A DNA stretch of 64,000 nucleotides from CAWICD01 sp052267165 (GTDB taxonomy: Bacteria; Vulcanimicrobiota; Vulcanimicrobiia; Vulcanimicrobiales; Vulcanimicrobiaceae): assembly GCA_052267165.1 (NCBI GenBank), contig JBKQHO010000007.1, positions 1-64,000 of the forward strand. Direction: 5' to 3'. The first letter of the stretch is position 1. The number at the start of each line of letters is the position of its first letter. The notes beneath the pieces are model-generated. The model was not told where the DNA came from and did no database searches. It saw only the letters and a list, made by a program, of their open reading frames with translations. Shown here piece by piece: positions 27,046 through 36,188 of the stretch. The translations under genes and the position numbers were made by a program.

Positions 27046-28089
27046 CTATCGGGCGGCCGGTTCCGGCTCGGGCTCGTTGGCCACGATCGCCCCGCGCAGC
27101 GTCGCCCCCGGTGCGACCACGTAGCCGTTGCCGACGATGCAGTCGCTGACGTGAGCGCCCGCGCCGATCAGCGCGCAGTCCCACAAGATCGAGCCTTCGA
27201 CGGTCGCGCCCGCGCCGATCGTCACGTCGTCGCCGACGACGCTCGGACCGATGACCCGAACGCCGGCGCCCAGGCTCGCGCGCTCGCCGACGCGCACGTC
27301 GCCCTCGATGCGCACGTCGTCGCCCAAGCGGGCGGCGGGCGGAATTCCTCGCGACCGCGCGTTGCCCAGCAGGCGCACGCGCCCCGCCAGCACGTCGTTG
27401 GTGGCCCGCCGGTATTCGGTCGGCGTGCCGATATCGGTCCAGTACGCGGCTTGCATCTCCAGGCCGTAAAAGTCGGCTCCGTCCAGCTGCATCTCGGGGA
27501 AGACGTTCTTGCCGAAATCCCAAAACGTGTCGGCGGGAATGCGCTCGAAGATGCCAGGCTCGAAGACGTAGATGCCCGTGTTGACGAGGTTCGATTTCTC
27601 CAAGCCGCGTGCAGGCTTCTCCTGAAACTCGACGATGCGTCCGTCGTCGTCGAGCACGACGACCCCGTACTGCGTCACGTCCTCGGCGTGGACCAGTGCG
27701 ATCGTGGCCAGCGCGCCGTGCTCGCGGTGAAAGTCGACCAGCGCGTCGAGCCGCAGATCGGTCAAGTCGTCGCAGCCGACCACGACGAACGTGTCGTCGC
27801 GCAGAAAGTCTTCCATTCCCTTGACGGCGCCCGCGCTGCCGCTCAGCTGGCTCTCGTGAAGGTAGGTGACGTTCACGCCGTAATCCGAGCCGTCGCCGAA
27901 ACGGCCGACGACTTGTTCCGCGTGGTAGTGAACGTTGATCGCCACGTCTTCGATGCCGAACGAGCGCAAGTACCGAATCACGTGGGCGGTGTTTGGCTCA
28001 CCCGCGACCGGGACCAGGGGTTTGGGGACCGACTTCGTCAAGGGATAGAGCCTCGTGCTCATACCGCCGGCGAGAATCATCGCTTTCAA
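27046..28089 (-). CDS. Sugar nucleotidyltransferase with left-handed beta-helix
   Basis: 347-aa NDP-sugar pyrophosphorylase. MKAMILAGGMSTRLYPLTKS and VPKPLVPVAG form the nucleotide-binding signature; GCDDL and EFQEKPARG lie in the catalytic core. The C-terminal 100 residues are hexapeptide repeats (for example VRIEGDVRVGERASLGAG). It is mannose-1-phosphate guanylyltransferase or glucose-1-phosphate type; the sugar cannot be decided. It follows tagA by 3 bp and shares its layout with the gene at 37484. Confidence 0.88.
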   Translation of the reverse strand: MKAMILAGGMSTRLYPLTKSVPKPLVPVAGEPNTAHVIRYLRSFGIEDVAINVHYHAEQVVGRFGDGSDYGVNVTYLHESQLSGSAGAVKGMEDFLRDDTFVVVGCDDLTDLRLDALVDFHREHGALATIALVHAEDVTQYGVVVLDDDGRIVEFQEKPARGLEKSNLVNTGIYVFEPGIFERIPADTFWDFGKNVFPEMQLDGADFYGLEMQAAYWTDIGTPTEYRRATNDVLAGRVRLLGNARSRGIPPAARLGDDVRIEGDVRVGERASLGAGVRVIGPSVVGDDVTIGAGATVEGSILWDCALIGAGAHVSDCIVGNGYVVAPGATLRGAIVANEPEPEPAAR

Positions 28090-28092
28090 GAC

Positions 28093-28839
28093 CTAAGGAC
28101 CTCCGGGTCGGGTTCCCGCGACACGTTCGCAAACGGCTAACCAGACGAACTTCGGGAGGGCGAGCTGGCGCCGCCAGCGGCTGGGCTCTTTGAAAAGGCG
28201 ATAGAGCCATTCCAAATTCAGCCTTTGCCACACTGCGGGCGCCCTCTCGACGTTACCCGCGAGGACGTCAAAGGAACCGCCAACGCCGATTCCGACCGAG
28301 CACCCCGTCTCCTTCAAATGCTCGGCGATCCAAAGCTCCTGACGGGGTGAGCCCAGGCCGACGAACAGGGCGCGAGCCCCGCTCGCCGCAATTGCGGCTG
28401 CGACGCCGGCATCTTCCGCGCTCGAGAAATAGCCGTCGCGCACGCCGGATACGCGCAAGCTGGGGTAGCGAGCTTGCAAGGCCCTTGCCGCTCGCTGCGG
28501 CGTGTCGCCGCGGCCTCCCAACAGATACACCGGCAAACCTTCGGTTGCAAAGCGCGCGCACAGCGGACCGATCAGATCGACGCCGGCGACTCGTCCGGGG
28601 ATGCGCACGCCTTGCAAGCGCGCCGCGTACATCACGCCGACGGTGTCGCACAGGGAAAGCGCGCTCGTCTCGACGACTTCGTGGAAGCGCGGGTCACGCT
28701 GCGCGGCGACGACCATCTCGGTCCCCAGCGTTACGACCAGCGAGGGCTGCGATCCGTGCGCCAGATCGACGATGCGTTCGACGGCTTGCGCCGCGCCGAG
28801 CGCGTCGACCCGGCAGCCGAGGATCCTCGCCTGCTGCAC
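28093..28839 (-). CDS. WecG/TagA/CpsF family glycosyltransferase
   Basis: 248 aa (GT26). Typical members move N-acetylmannosaminuronic acid or ManNAc to an undecaprenyl-linked sugar in teichoic acid or antigen synthesis. ILGCRVDALGAAQAVERIV opens the domain, DTVGVMYAARL and LLGGRGDTPQRAA follow, and LFVGLGSPRQELWI is the signature block. Start GTG at 28839 gives the family N-terminus; it lies just upstream of the dapA stop. It likely uses an activated sugar from the neighbouring nucleotidyltransferase (inference). Confidence 0.88.
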   Translation of the reverse strand: MQQARILGCRVDALGAAQAVERIVDLAHGSQPSLVVTLGTEMVVAAQRDPRFHEVVETSALSLCDTVGVMYAARLQGVRIPGRVAGVDLIGPLCARFATEGLPVYLLGGRGDTPQRAARALQARYPSLRVSGVRDGYFSSAEDAGVAAAIAASGARALFVGLGSPRQELWIAEHLKETGCSVGIGVGGSFDVLAGNVERAPAVWQRLNLEWLYRLFKEPSRWRRQLALPKFVWLAVCERVAGTRPGGP

Positions 28840-28856
28840 GGCGGCGCGCTGGCCGG

Positions 28857-29792
28857 TCAGGAGACCGGCGCGAGGGTCGCCCGGCGCGCGCGCTCGCGCT
28901 CGCGATACGGCTCGAGCAGCGGCCCAAGCGTCGCGGCCAGCGCATCGGGCATGACGCCGAGCGGCGAGCGGCACGGTCCGCAGGCGAAGCCGAGCTGATT
29001 CATCGCCCATTTCACCGGGATTGGGCTGGTCGTCGCAAAGAGCGTCGCCAAGAGCGGGCTGAGCGAACGGTGGATCGACGCGGCCTGGGCGACGTCGCCG
29101 CGCACGAACGCCTCTCGCAGCTCGCGGAACTCCCGCGCGCAGAGGTGCGCCGCGACGCTGATCAAGCCGTCGCCGCCGAGCGCGAGCGAGGGCAGGTACA
29201 TGTAGTCGTCGCCGACCCAAAAGCCGAAGCCCGCCGGGCGCTCGCGCAAGATCGCCGAGAACTGCGCGCAGTCGCCGGTCGACTCTTTGACGCCCGCGAT
29301 GTTGGGATGACGCCGTGCAAGCTCGAGCAGCGTCGCCGGCAACATGTTGGCGGCGGTGCGGCTGGGGATATTGTAGACGATGATCGGCAGGCGCGTCGCT
29401 TCGGCAATCGCGCCGAAGTGCCGCAGCATTCCATCTTGCGTGGGTTTGTTGTAGTACGGAACCACCGCCAGGATGCCGTCGACGCCGACCGCTTCCGCTT
29501 CTTTCGTCAGCTCGACCGAGTGATGCGTGTTGTTTCCGCCCGTTCCGGCGACGACCGCGGCCCGTCCGCCGACGGCCTCCTTGACCGCGCCGAACAGCGC
29601 AAGCTTTTCGTCGTCTTCGAGCGCCGGCGATTCACCGGTCGTCCCCGAGACGACGAGACCTTCGTTGCCCTCGTCGACCAGATAGCGGGCGAGGCGCCCG
29701 GCCTCGGCCAGATCGACGTGGTCGGCCGAGTCGAAAGGGGTCAGCATGGCCGTGAGAAGCGCGCCGATCTTGGCGCGTCCGTTGCTGCTCAT
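28857..29792 (-). CDS. dapA: 4-hydroxy-tetrahydrodipicolinate synthase
   Basis: 311 aa. It condenses pyruvate with aspartate semialdehyde in the diaminopimelate path. VVSGTTGESPALEDDE is the pyruvate-binding motif, VVPYYNKPTQDGM and YNIPSRTAANM (Tyr) follow, and AGVKESTGD contains the Schiff-base lysine (about residue 168). It overlaps lysC by 4 bp. The operon order pcrA-dapB-asd-lysC-dapA gives four consecutive lysine/DAP enzymes. Confidence 0.95.
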   Translation of the reverse strand: MSSNGRAKIGALLTAMLTPFDSADHVDLAEAGRLARYLVDEGNEGLVVSGTTGESPALEDDEKLALFGAVKEAVGGRAAVVAGTGGNNTHHSVELTKEAEAVGVDGILAVVPYYNKPTQDGMLRHFGAIAEATRLPIIVYNIPSRTAANMLPATLLELARRHPNIAGVKESTGDCAQFSAILRERPAGFGFWVGDDYMYLPSLALGGDGLISVAAHLCAREFRELREAFVRGDVAQAASIHRSLSPLLATLFATTSPIPVKWAMNQLGFACGPCRSPLGVMPDALAATLGPLLEPYRERERARRATLAPVS

Positions 29793-31066
29793 CGCGTCAC
29801 TCCTGCGGTCATCTCGCGCGGCGTCGCTTGTTCGCCGCGGCCGAGACGGAAGTAGTCATGGATCGCTTGTTCCGCCGCCGCGACCTCTTCCTCGGGGACG
29901 AGGACCGAAATCGTGATGTTGGAGTCGGTCGAATGGATGATCTCGATCTGGGCGCCCGAGAGCGCCTGCACGACGCGGTACATGACGCCGGGCGTTCCGC
30001 GCATCCCCGCGCCGACGATCGAGAGCTTCGCGCAGTGCGCGCGAACGCGTAACGCGAGGTTGAGGCTGCGCAGCTCGGAGCGCACGAGGTCGATGTCGGG
30101 GCCGTCGACGATGAAGAATATGCCGGCGTTGTTGACGTTGATCATGTCGACCGAGATGCCGTGCTCGGCCAGCCGCCGGAAGATCTCGAGCTCGAGTTGG
30201 CGGCGCGCTTCGAGATCGTCGATCTCGCCTTGGATGACCCGCACGAAGGTCACGTCGCGCAGCGAGGTGATCCCCGAGACCGGGTGCGCCGCGTCGGGCG
30301 TGTGGCCTTCGTCGATGGTCGTGCCGAAGTTGCTGCGCAGCCCCTTGACGACGTAGGGCTGGTGCGTGACGCGCGCCAGATCGGCGGCCTTGGCGTGCAT
30401 CACCTTCGCGCCGTCGGCCGCAAGCTCGGTCATCTCGGCATAGCTGACGCGGTCGATTGTGTGCGCGCCCGCGATCCGGCGGGGATCACCGGTCATCACG
30501 CCGCTGACGTCGGTGAAGATCTCGACCGCTTCGGAGCCGAGCGCATCGCCCAGCGCGATCGCGGTCAGATCGCTGCCGCCGCGCCCCAAGGTGGTGACCG
30601 CACCCGACTCGCTAACCCCCTGAAAACCGGTCACGACCGGAATGACGCCGCGCTCGAGCGCGGCCAGCAAATTCGCCGGATCGACACGCAGGATGCGCGC
30701 GTCGCCGAAGCTGTTGTCGGTGACGATCCCGGCTTGGCCGCCCGTCATCGCCTGCGCGTCGGCGCCCCAGGTGCTGAGCAGCTCGGCGAACACCGCGCAG
30801 GCGATCGCCTCGCCGCACGAGAGCAGCAAGTCGCGGTTGGGACCGCCGCGCGTCGGCCCGATCTGCGCCAGCAGCGAATCCGTCGCGTAGGGATCGGGAG
30901 CGCGACCGATCGCGGAGCAGACGACGACCGGCGAGACGCCGCGGGCGCGCGCTTCGAGCACGCGCGAAGCCGCGATCTCACGCAGTTCCGGCGTCGCCAG
31001 CGACGAACCGCCGAACTTTTGTACGACCGTCTTAATCGGGGGATCCCCCCTGGTTGCTCGTGTCAC
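29789..31066 (-). CDS. lysC: Aspartate kinase
   Basis: 425 aa. VVQKFGGSSLATPE is the kinase signature, LLSCGEAIACAV and TLGRGGSDLTAIAL follow, and two ACT domains end the protein (VSVDMINVNNAGIFF, KLSIVGAGMRGTPGV), so feedback control by lysine and/or threonine is expected. The start is GTG at 31066, overlapping the asd stop, with AGGAG 13 bases upstream. The family often begins IKTVVQKFGGSS; here that Ile is ATT just after a GGGGGATCCCCC palindrome (31038-31049), so a start there would need a rare ATT codon. Confidence 0.94.
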   Translation of the reverse strand: MTRATRGDPPIKTVVQKFGGSSLATPELREIAASRVLEARARGVSPVVVCSAIGRAPDPYATDSLLAQIGPTRGGPNRDLLLSCGEAIACAVFAELLSTWGADAQAMTGGQAGIVTDNSFGDARILRVDPANLLAALERGVIPVVTGFQGVSESGAVTTLGRGGSDLTAIALGDALGSEAVEIFTDVSGVMTGDPRRIAGAHTIDRVSYAEMTELAADGAKVMHAKAADLARVTHQPYVVKGLRSNFGTTIDEGHTPDAAHPVSGITSLRDVTFVRVIQGEIDDLEARRQLELEIFRRLAEHGISVDMINVNNAGIFFIVDGPDIDLVRSELRSLNLALRVRAHCAKLSIVGAGMRGTPGVMYRVVQALSGAQIEIIHSTDSNITISVLVPEEEVAAAEQAIHDYFRLGRGEQATPREMTAGVTR

Positions 31067-32085
31067 TAGGCACCGACTCGCTCCTGTGCCTTGGCCTTGA
31101 AGTGCTCGCGCTCGACGAGCAGCTCGAGGATCTGCACGCCGTTGGTCGCCGCGCCCTTGCGAACCTGGTCGCCGACGACCCACATTTGGTAGTGCCGCGG
31201 CGATTCGCCCTCGGCACGCAGTCGCGCGACGTGGACCAGATCCTGACCTTCGACGTCGCGCGGCGTGACGATGCCCTCGGCGTGAAAGACGACGCCGGGC
31301 GCGCTCTCGAAGGCCGCGGCCAGCTCGGCCACGCTCGTGTCGCGCTCGGTCTCGAAGAAGACGACCTCGCTGTGCGCGTAGCGCACGGGAACGCGCACGG
31401 TCGTCGCAGCGACGTGCAACGTGGGCCGGCCCAGCATCTTCTTGGTCTCGGCGACGACCTTCTTCTCCTCACCGGTGTCGCCGTGCTCGTCGAGCGAGCC
31501 GATCAAAGGGATCACGTTGCGGAAGATTGGGGCGGCAAACGGCGAGCGCAGGTCGACGTCGTCGTCGGCCCGCTCCTCCGCATCGAGCGCGTCGAGGCCG
31601 GCTCGTCCGGCTCCGCTGACGGCTTGATAGGTCGCGACCCGCACGCTGCTCAGTCCGGCTGACCGCAAGACCGGTGCGAGACCGACGACGAGTACGATCG
31701 CCGTGCAGTTGGCGACCGGAAAGATCGCGTGCTCGGGATGCACGTCGCCCGGGTTGACTTCCGGCACGACCAGCGGGACGCCGTCGGCCATCCGAAAGGT
31801 CGCGCTGTTGTCGATGACGACCGAGCCGGCGGCCACGCAGCGCTCGGCCAGCTCCGCGCTGGCATCGTCGCTCGACGCGAAGAAGACGGCGTCGTAGCGG
31901 CCCGCGGCGAGCGCTTCGGGCGTCGCCTTGCGCACCGCGACCGTCCGGCCGCGAAACTGCAACGGCTCGGCGTGATCGCGCGAAGCGAACGCGTCCAGCT
32001 CGTCGACGTGAACGTTGCGCTCGTCCAAGACGCGCAGGATCATCTCCCCAACGACGCCCGTGGCGCCGACGACCGCGAGCTTCAC
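31066..32085 (-). CDS. asd: Aspartate-semialdehyde dehydrogenase
   Basis: 339 aa, full length. It reduces aspartyl phosphate with NADPH. VVGATGVVGEMILRVL is the nucleotide loop, PVANCTAIVLVVGL contains the catalytic Cys (about residue 127), and TYQAVSGAGRAGLD follows. It overlaps dapB by 4 bp (ATGA) and shares its stop with the lysC start. Confidence 0.95.
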   Translation of the reverse strand: MKLAVVGATGVVGEMILRVLDERNVHVDELDAFASRDHAEPLQFRGRTVAVRKATPEALAAGRYDAVFFASSDDASAELAERCVAAGSVVIDNSATFRMADGVPLVVPEVNPGDVHPEHAIFPVANCTAIVLVVGLAPVLRSAGLSSVRVATYQAVSGAGRAGLDALDAEERADDDVDLRSPFAAPIFRNVIPLIGSLDEHGDTGEEKKVVAETKKMLGRPTLHVAATTVRVPVRYAHSEVVFFETERDTSVAELAAAFESAPGVVFHAEGIVTPRDVEGQDLVHVARLRAEGESPRHYQMWVVGDQVRKGAATNGVQILELLVEREHFKAKAQERVGA

Positions 32086-32855
32086 GCGACGGTTTCCCGC
32101 TCTCGCACGGGCGCGTCGAAGCCCAGAAACGAGTCGAGCCCGATCGCGAGCTCGTGCCGCGAACGGACGTTGCGCACCGCCAGCAGCATGCCGGCCATGA
32201 ACGACTCGCGCGACAGGGAGTCATGCCGAATCGTCAGCACCTCGCCCTCGCCTCCCAGCAGCACTTCCTGATGGGCCACCAGGCCGCGCAAGCGGACGCT
32301 GTGCGTCGGCACCTCGTTGCCGCCGTTGGCGGCCGACATACGGGCCGCGGTCAGCTTGGCGGTCCCACTCGGGCGGTCACGCTTGGCGTCGTGGTGCAGC
32401 TCGATGATCTCGGCCGTGGGAAAAAAGCGCGCCGCCGCTTCGGCGAAACGCATCATCAGCACCGCCCCGATCGCGAAGTTCGGGACGAGCGCTGCGCCGA
32501 TGCCGGCGCTCCGGCACGCCTCGGCGAGCTCGGCTTGCTCCGCCGCAGTCCAGCCCGTCGCGCCGATAACCGGCGAAACGCCGTGCGCCACGGCCGTCCG
32601 CGCCACCTCGACCGTCACGGGATGGACGCTGAAATCGACGATGACGTCCGGCTTGGCGCTGCGGTACAGCTCGACGACGTCGTCGTACAGCGAGCCGCAG
32701 GGGCGGGGCAGACCCAGCGTCTGCGCCAGCGGTTCGCCCGCGTACGTCTGATCGAACCCGCCGACCAGCTCGAGATCGCTCTGCAGCGCGACCGTCGCGC
32801 AGACGACACGCCCCATCCGGCCGAGCGCGCCGGCGACGGCAACTTTCAAACCCAT
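32082..32855 (-). CDS. dapB: 4-hydroxy-tetrahydrodipicolinate reductase
   Basis: 257 aa. VAVAGALGRMGRVVCATV is the NAD(P)H motif. ELHHDAKRDRPSGTAKLTA is the substrate-binding signature with the catalytic His-His pair and Lys. The gene begins 16 bp after pcrA and overlaps asd. The C-terminal SLSRESFMAGMLLAVRNV block is as in the family. Confidence 0.95.
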   Translation of the reverse strand: MGLKVAVAGALGRMGRVVCATVALQSDLELVGGFDQTYAGEPLAQTLGLPRPCGSLYDDVVELYRSAKPDVIVDFSVHPVTVEVARTAVAHGVSPVIGATGWTAAEQAELAEACRSAGIGAALVPNFAIGAVLMMRFAEAAARFFPTAEIIELHHDAKRDRPSGTAKLTAARMSAANGGNEVPTHSVRLRGLVAHQEVLLGGEGEVLTIRHDSLSRESFMAGMLLAVRNVRSRHELAIGLDSFLGFDAPVRERETVA

Positions 32856-32871
32856 CTGCTCTCGCCCCGAT

Positions 32872-35031
32872 CTACACTTTCTCGAGCGGAGCGTACTTCA
32901 GCATCACCATCTTCTCCCCGACGTTGGGGAAGCTGATCGTGAGCAGACCGTCGCCGCCCGCACCCGCTACGTTCGAGACGAGCCCCTCGCCCCACTTCGG
33001 ATGACGGACGCGGTCGCCGACCTTGAGGCCCAGCTTGACCCCGTTGCCGGCGGTCTCGTGGATCGACACTTCACGCCAGCGGCCGCCGGCCGGGCGGGGC
33101 AGGGCGACGACGTTTCCGATCGCCTCGACGCTGGGCATCTCTTCCAAGAACCGCGACTTCGGATGCGCGAACGTGTTGCCGTAGAGCGTCCGGCGCATCG
33201 CGTGCGAGAGGTAGAGGCGATCCATCGCTCGCGTGATGCCGACGTACGCCAGGCGGCGCTCTTCTTCGAGCTCCGTCATGTCCGTCAGCGCCCGGTTGTG
33301 CGGGAACACGCCCTCTTCGAGCCCGGTCAGGAACGCGACCGGAAACTCGAGGCCCTTGGCCGCGTGCAGCGTCATCAAGGTGACGTAGGACGAGCCTGGA
33401 TCGAGCGTGTCGATGTCGCTGATCAACGCGACGTTGGCGAGGAAGTCGTCGAGCGTTCCCGCGTTCTCTTGGCTTTCGAACTCGCGGGCGACACCGATGA
33501 GCTCCTGCACGTTCTCGAGACGCGCGCGCGCGTCGACCGTGTCTTCGCCCTGCAGCTCGCGCAAGTAGCCCGATTCCTCGAGGACCGCTACCAGCAGATC
33601 CGAGATCGAGTACGAGGCCAAGCGCTCGCGCAAGGCCACGATGAGCTCGGCGAAGCGCTCCAGCTCCTTCTGCTTCTTGGGGACGGCGCGGCGCAGCAAG
33701 TCCTTGTCGAAGACCGTCTGGCCGACCGAGACGCCGGCCGCGTTGGCGGCTTCGACCAGGCTCGCGATCGTCTGCTGACCGATGCTGCGGCGCGGCACGT
33801 TGACGATGCGCCGGAACGCGACCGCGTCGGACGGGTTCACGATGTAGCGCAGGTACGCCATCATGTCTTTGATCTCGGCGCGAGCGTAGAAGCCGACGCC
33901 GCCGACCACGCGGTAGGGGATGCCTTCGCTGGCGAAGCCTTCCTCGAAGACGCGCGACTGCGCGTTCGTCCGGTAGAGGACCAGGAAATCGCGATAGGCG
34001 GCGCCTTCGCGGACGAGCTCCTTGATCTTCTCCATCACGTAACGGGCTTCGGCGCGCTCGGTCTCGGCGCCGTAGACCGTGACCGGCTCACCCTTCTCGC
34101 GCTTGGTGAAGAGCTTCTTAGGCGCGCGCGACTTGTTGTTCTCGACGAGTTCGTTGGCTGCGTCGAGGATACGCTGCGTGCTGCGGTAGTTCTCTTCGAG
34201 CCTGAAGACGACCGTGCCCGGAAAATCCTCTTCGAAGCGCAGGATGTTCTTGTAGTCGCTGCCGCGCCAAGCATAGATCGACTGATCGTCGTCGCCGACG
34301 ACCGTCAGATTCTTGTGCTCGCCGGCCAGCATCGCGCACAGGCGATACTGCGCGAAGTTGACGTCCTGGTACTCGTCGACGAGGATGTAGCGGAACTTGT
34401 TCTGATAGCGGGTGCGCACGTCGTCGACCGTCTCGAGCACCTCGATCGCCTTAGCGATGAGATCGTCGAAGTCGAGCCCGTTCGACTCACGCAGCCGCCG
34501 GTCGTACTCGCGGTACACGTTGGCAATGCGCTCGCCGAAGAACGACGTGTTGCGAGCCTCGTAGGCTTCGGGCGAGAGCAAGGCGTTCTTCGCCTTGCTG
34601 ATCTCGTCGAGCGCCGCGCCCGGCGAGATCTGCCGCTCGTCATAGTCGAGGTCGTGCAGGACGTCCCGAATGATGGCTCGCTGATCGGTCTCGTCCATGA
34701 TCGCGAAATTCGAAGCGATGCCCACGCGCTTGCCGTCGCGCCGCAGAATGCGCACGCAGATCGCGTGAAAGGTGCCGACCCACAGATCGCGCGCGACCGC
34801 GCCGACCATGTCTTCGAGCCGCGTCTTCATCTCGCCGGCCGCCTTGTTCGTGAAGGTTACGGCGAGGATTCGGTCTGGGAATACCTGCTTCTCGTTAAGC
34901 AGGTAAGCGATCCGGTGCGTTAGGACCCGAGTTTTTCCACTCCCTGCGCCGGCGAAGATCAGGACCGGCCCATCGGTATGCCGGACGGCGTCGCGCTGGA
35001 CACCGCTGAGTTCGTCAATCTGAACAGCCAT
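32872..35031 (-). CDS. pcrA: ATP-dependent DNA helicase PcrA/UvrD
   Basis: 719-aa superfamily 1 helicase. Motif I is AGAGSGKTRVLTHRIAYLL, motif II VDEYQDVNFAQYRL, motif III GDDDQSIYAWRG, and motif V TLHAAKGLEFPVAFLTGLEE. The C-terminus (GDRVRHPKWGEGLVSNVAG) is the Tudor-like domain of PcrA that binds RNA polymerase. The ATG at 35031 gives MAVQIDELSGVQRDAV; a further ATG ten codons upstream is unlikely. It leads into the lysine genes with a 16-bp gap. Confidence 0.94.
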   Translation of the reverse strand: MAVQIDELSGVQRDAVRHTDGPVLIFAGAGSGKTRVLTHRIAYLLNEKQVFPDRILAVTFTNKAAGEMKTRLEDMVGAVARDLWVGTFHAICVRILRRDGKRVGIASNFAIMDETDQRAIIRDVLHDLDYDERQISPGAALDEISKAKNALLSPEAYEARNTSFFGERIANVYREYDRRLRESNGLDFDDLIAKAIEVLETVDDVRTRYQNKFRYILVDEYQDVNFAQYRLCAMLAGEHKNLTVVGDDDQSIYAWRGSDYKNILRFEEDFPGTVVFRLEENYRSTQRILDAANELVENNKSRAPKKLFTKREKGEPVTVYGAETERAEARYVMEKIKELVREGAAYRDFLVLYRTNAQSRVFEEGFASEGIPYRVVGGVGFYARAEIKDMMAYLRYIVNPSDAVAFRRIVNVPRRSIGQQTIASLVEAANAAGVSVGQTVFDKDLLRRAVPKKQKELERFAELIVALRERLASYSISDLLVAVLEESGYLRELQGEDTVDARARLENVQELIGVAREFESQENAGTLDDFLANVALISDIDTLDPGSSYVTLMTLHAAKGLEFPVAFLTGLEEGVFPHNRALTDMTELEEERRLAYVGITRAMDRLYLSHAMRRTLYGNTFAHPKSRFLEEMPSVEAIGNVVALPRPAGGRWREVSIHETAGNGVKLGLKVGDRVRHPKWGEGLVSNVAGAGGDGLLTISFPNVGEKMVMLKYAPLEKV

Positions 35032-35109
35032 CACGACGTTACTTCGCCATCGAGGGCCCACGCGCCTCGGCGCGCGGATTCCTGCTCGTTTTCGGACGTC
35101 CGTGACGTG

Positions 35110-36171
35110 CTACGAGATGCTGAAAACCTCGCTGCGCGCGACGCGCGCGACCTTTGTCGCGGGATCGGCAAGGGCCAGCGCGCTTGCGAGGTACGCGAGC
35201 GTTGACTCGGCTCCCATGTTCCGGTTGAGGCCGTCCTCCTCGAGGCCGTCGCAGCAGCCCCCGGCGACCACCATCGAAATGCCGCGCGAGTTCCGGCCGG
35301 AGTACCATGCCAGGCCGCGCGAGGCCAAGAGCCCGTAGTGCGCGTCGCCGCAGGCTGCCTGCGCGGCGAGTGCCGCATCGACCAGCGATGTCGCCTCGAG
35401 CGGTTGCTGCCCGTAACGCGCGCGGGCGCCGCCCCGGACGTACCAGCCGGCGTTACCGATCGGCACGAACAGGCCGTCCTCGATCACGATCGACTCGTAG
35501 AACCGCAGGGTCCGCAGACCGAGATCGATGAGCCCGCGATCCTCGAGGACCATACCAATGCGCAGAGCGGCCTCGGGCAAGCGCGCGTTGTCGTAGGTCA
35601 TCGAGTTCTCGAACCAATCCCAGGCGGGCGCCGCGGTCCGTTCGTAGCGTTCGCGCAAGTCCTCGCCCAGCAGGCGCAGCAGCTCGTGCAATTCCGCCGG
35701 GCGGCCACCGCTCGCCTCAGCGGCGTGCGCCAGACCGAGCGCTGCGTAGACCCGCGATCTGACGTGATCGAGGTCGGGAACGTGGGGCAGGGCGCGCTCC
35801 AGCACCGCGCGGCAGACCTCGCGCCAGGATTCGCGCGGGGCGAACCGCACGCCGTAGCCCAGCGCCCAAATCGCCCGCCCATTGGCATCCTGAGTTCCCA
35901 CGTCGTCGAGCCAGGCGCGGTCGTAACTCATGAAGTTGTGGAAGCGGCCGTCGGGCAGCTGCGCGTCGAACAGAAAAGCCAAGTAGCGCCGGGCGAGGCT
36001 CAACGCTTGTTCCCTTTGCGGACCAAGCTTCGCCGCGGCCAGCGCGACCATGAACGCTCTCGCCACGTCGTCCGTGCAGTAGCCCGTCGAACGATTCGGC
36101 ACGTCGAAGGCGGCGTGCTGCACGATACCCACGTCGTCGCTCAGTGCGATGAGGTGCTCGAGCGAAGGCAT
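35110..36171 (-). CDS. Helical-barrel glycosidase-like protein
   Basis: 353 aa, mostly helical. It contains CTDDVARAFMVALAAA, RFHNFMSYDRAWLDDVGTQ, FENSMTYDNARLPEAAL and WYSGRNSRGISMVVAGGC, which resembles the alpha/alpha-barrel proteins that accompany GT4 glycosyltransferases in bacterial polysaccharide loci. The catalytic acid cannot be named. A GTG 15 bases upstream is an alternative start. It follows the glycosyltransferase gene by 17 bp, so they should work on one product. Confidence 0.65.
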   Translation of the reverse strand: MPSLEHLIALSDDVGIVQHAAFDVPNRSTGYCTDDVARAFMVALAAAKLGPQREQALSLARRYLAFLFDAQLPDGRFHNFMSYDRAWLDDVGTQDANGRAIWALGYGVRFAPRESWREVCRAVLERALPHVPDLDHVRSRVYAALGLAHAAEASGGRPAELHELLRLLGEDLRERYERTAAPAWDWFENSMTYDNARLPEAALRIGMVLEDRGLIDLGLRTLRFYESIVIEDGLFVPIGNAGWYVRGGARARYGQQPLEATSLVDAALAAQAACGDAHYGLLASRGLAWYSGRNSRGISMVVAGGCCDGLEEDGLNRNMGAESTLAYLASALALADPATKVARVARSEVFSIS

Positions 36172-36188
36172 GCGCGCGCCGACCACGC

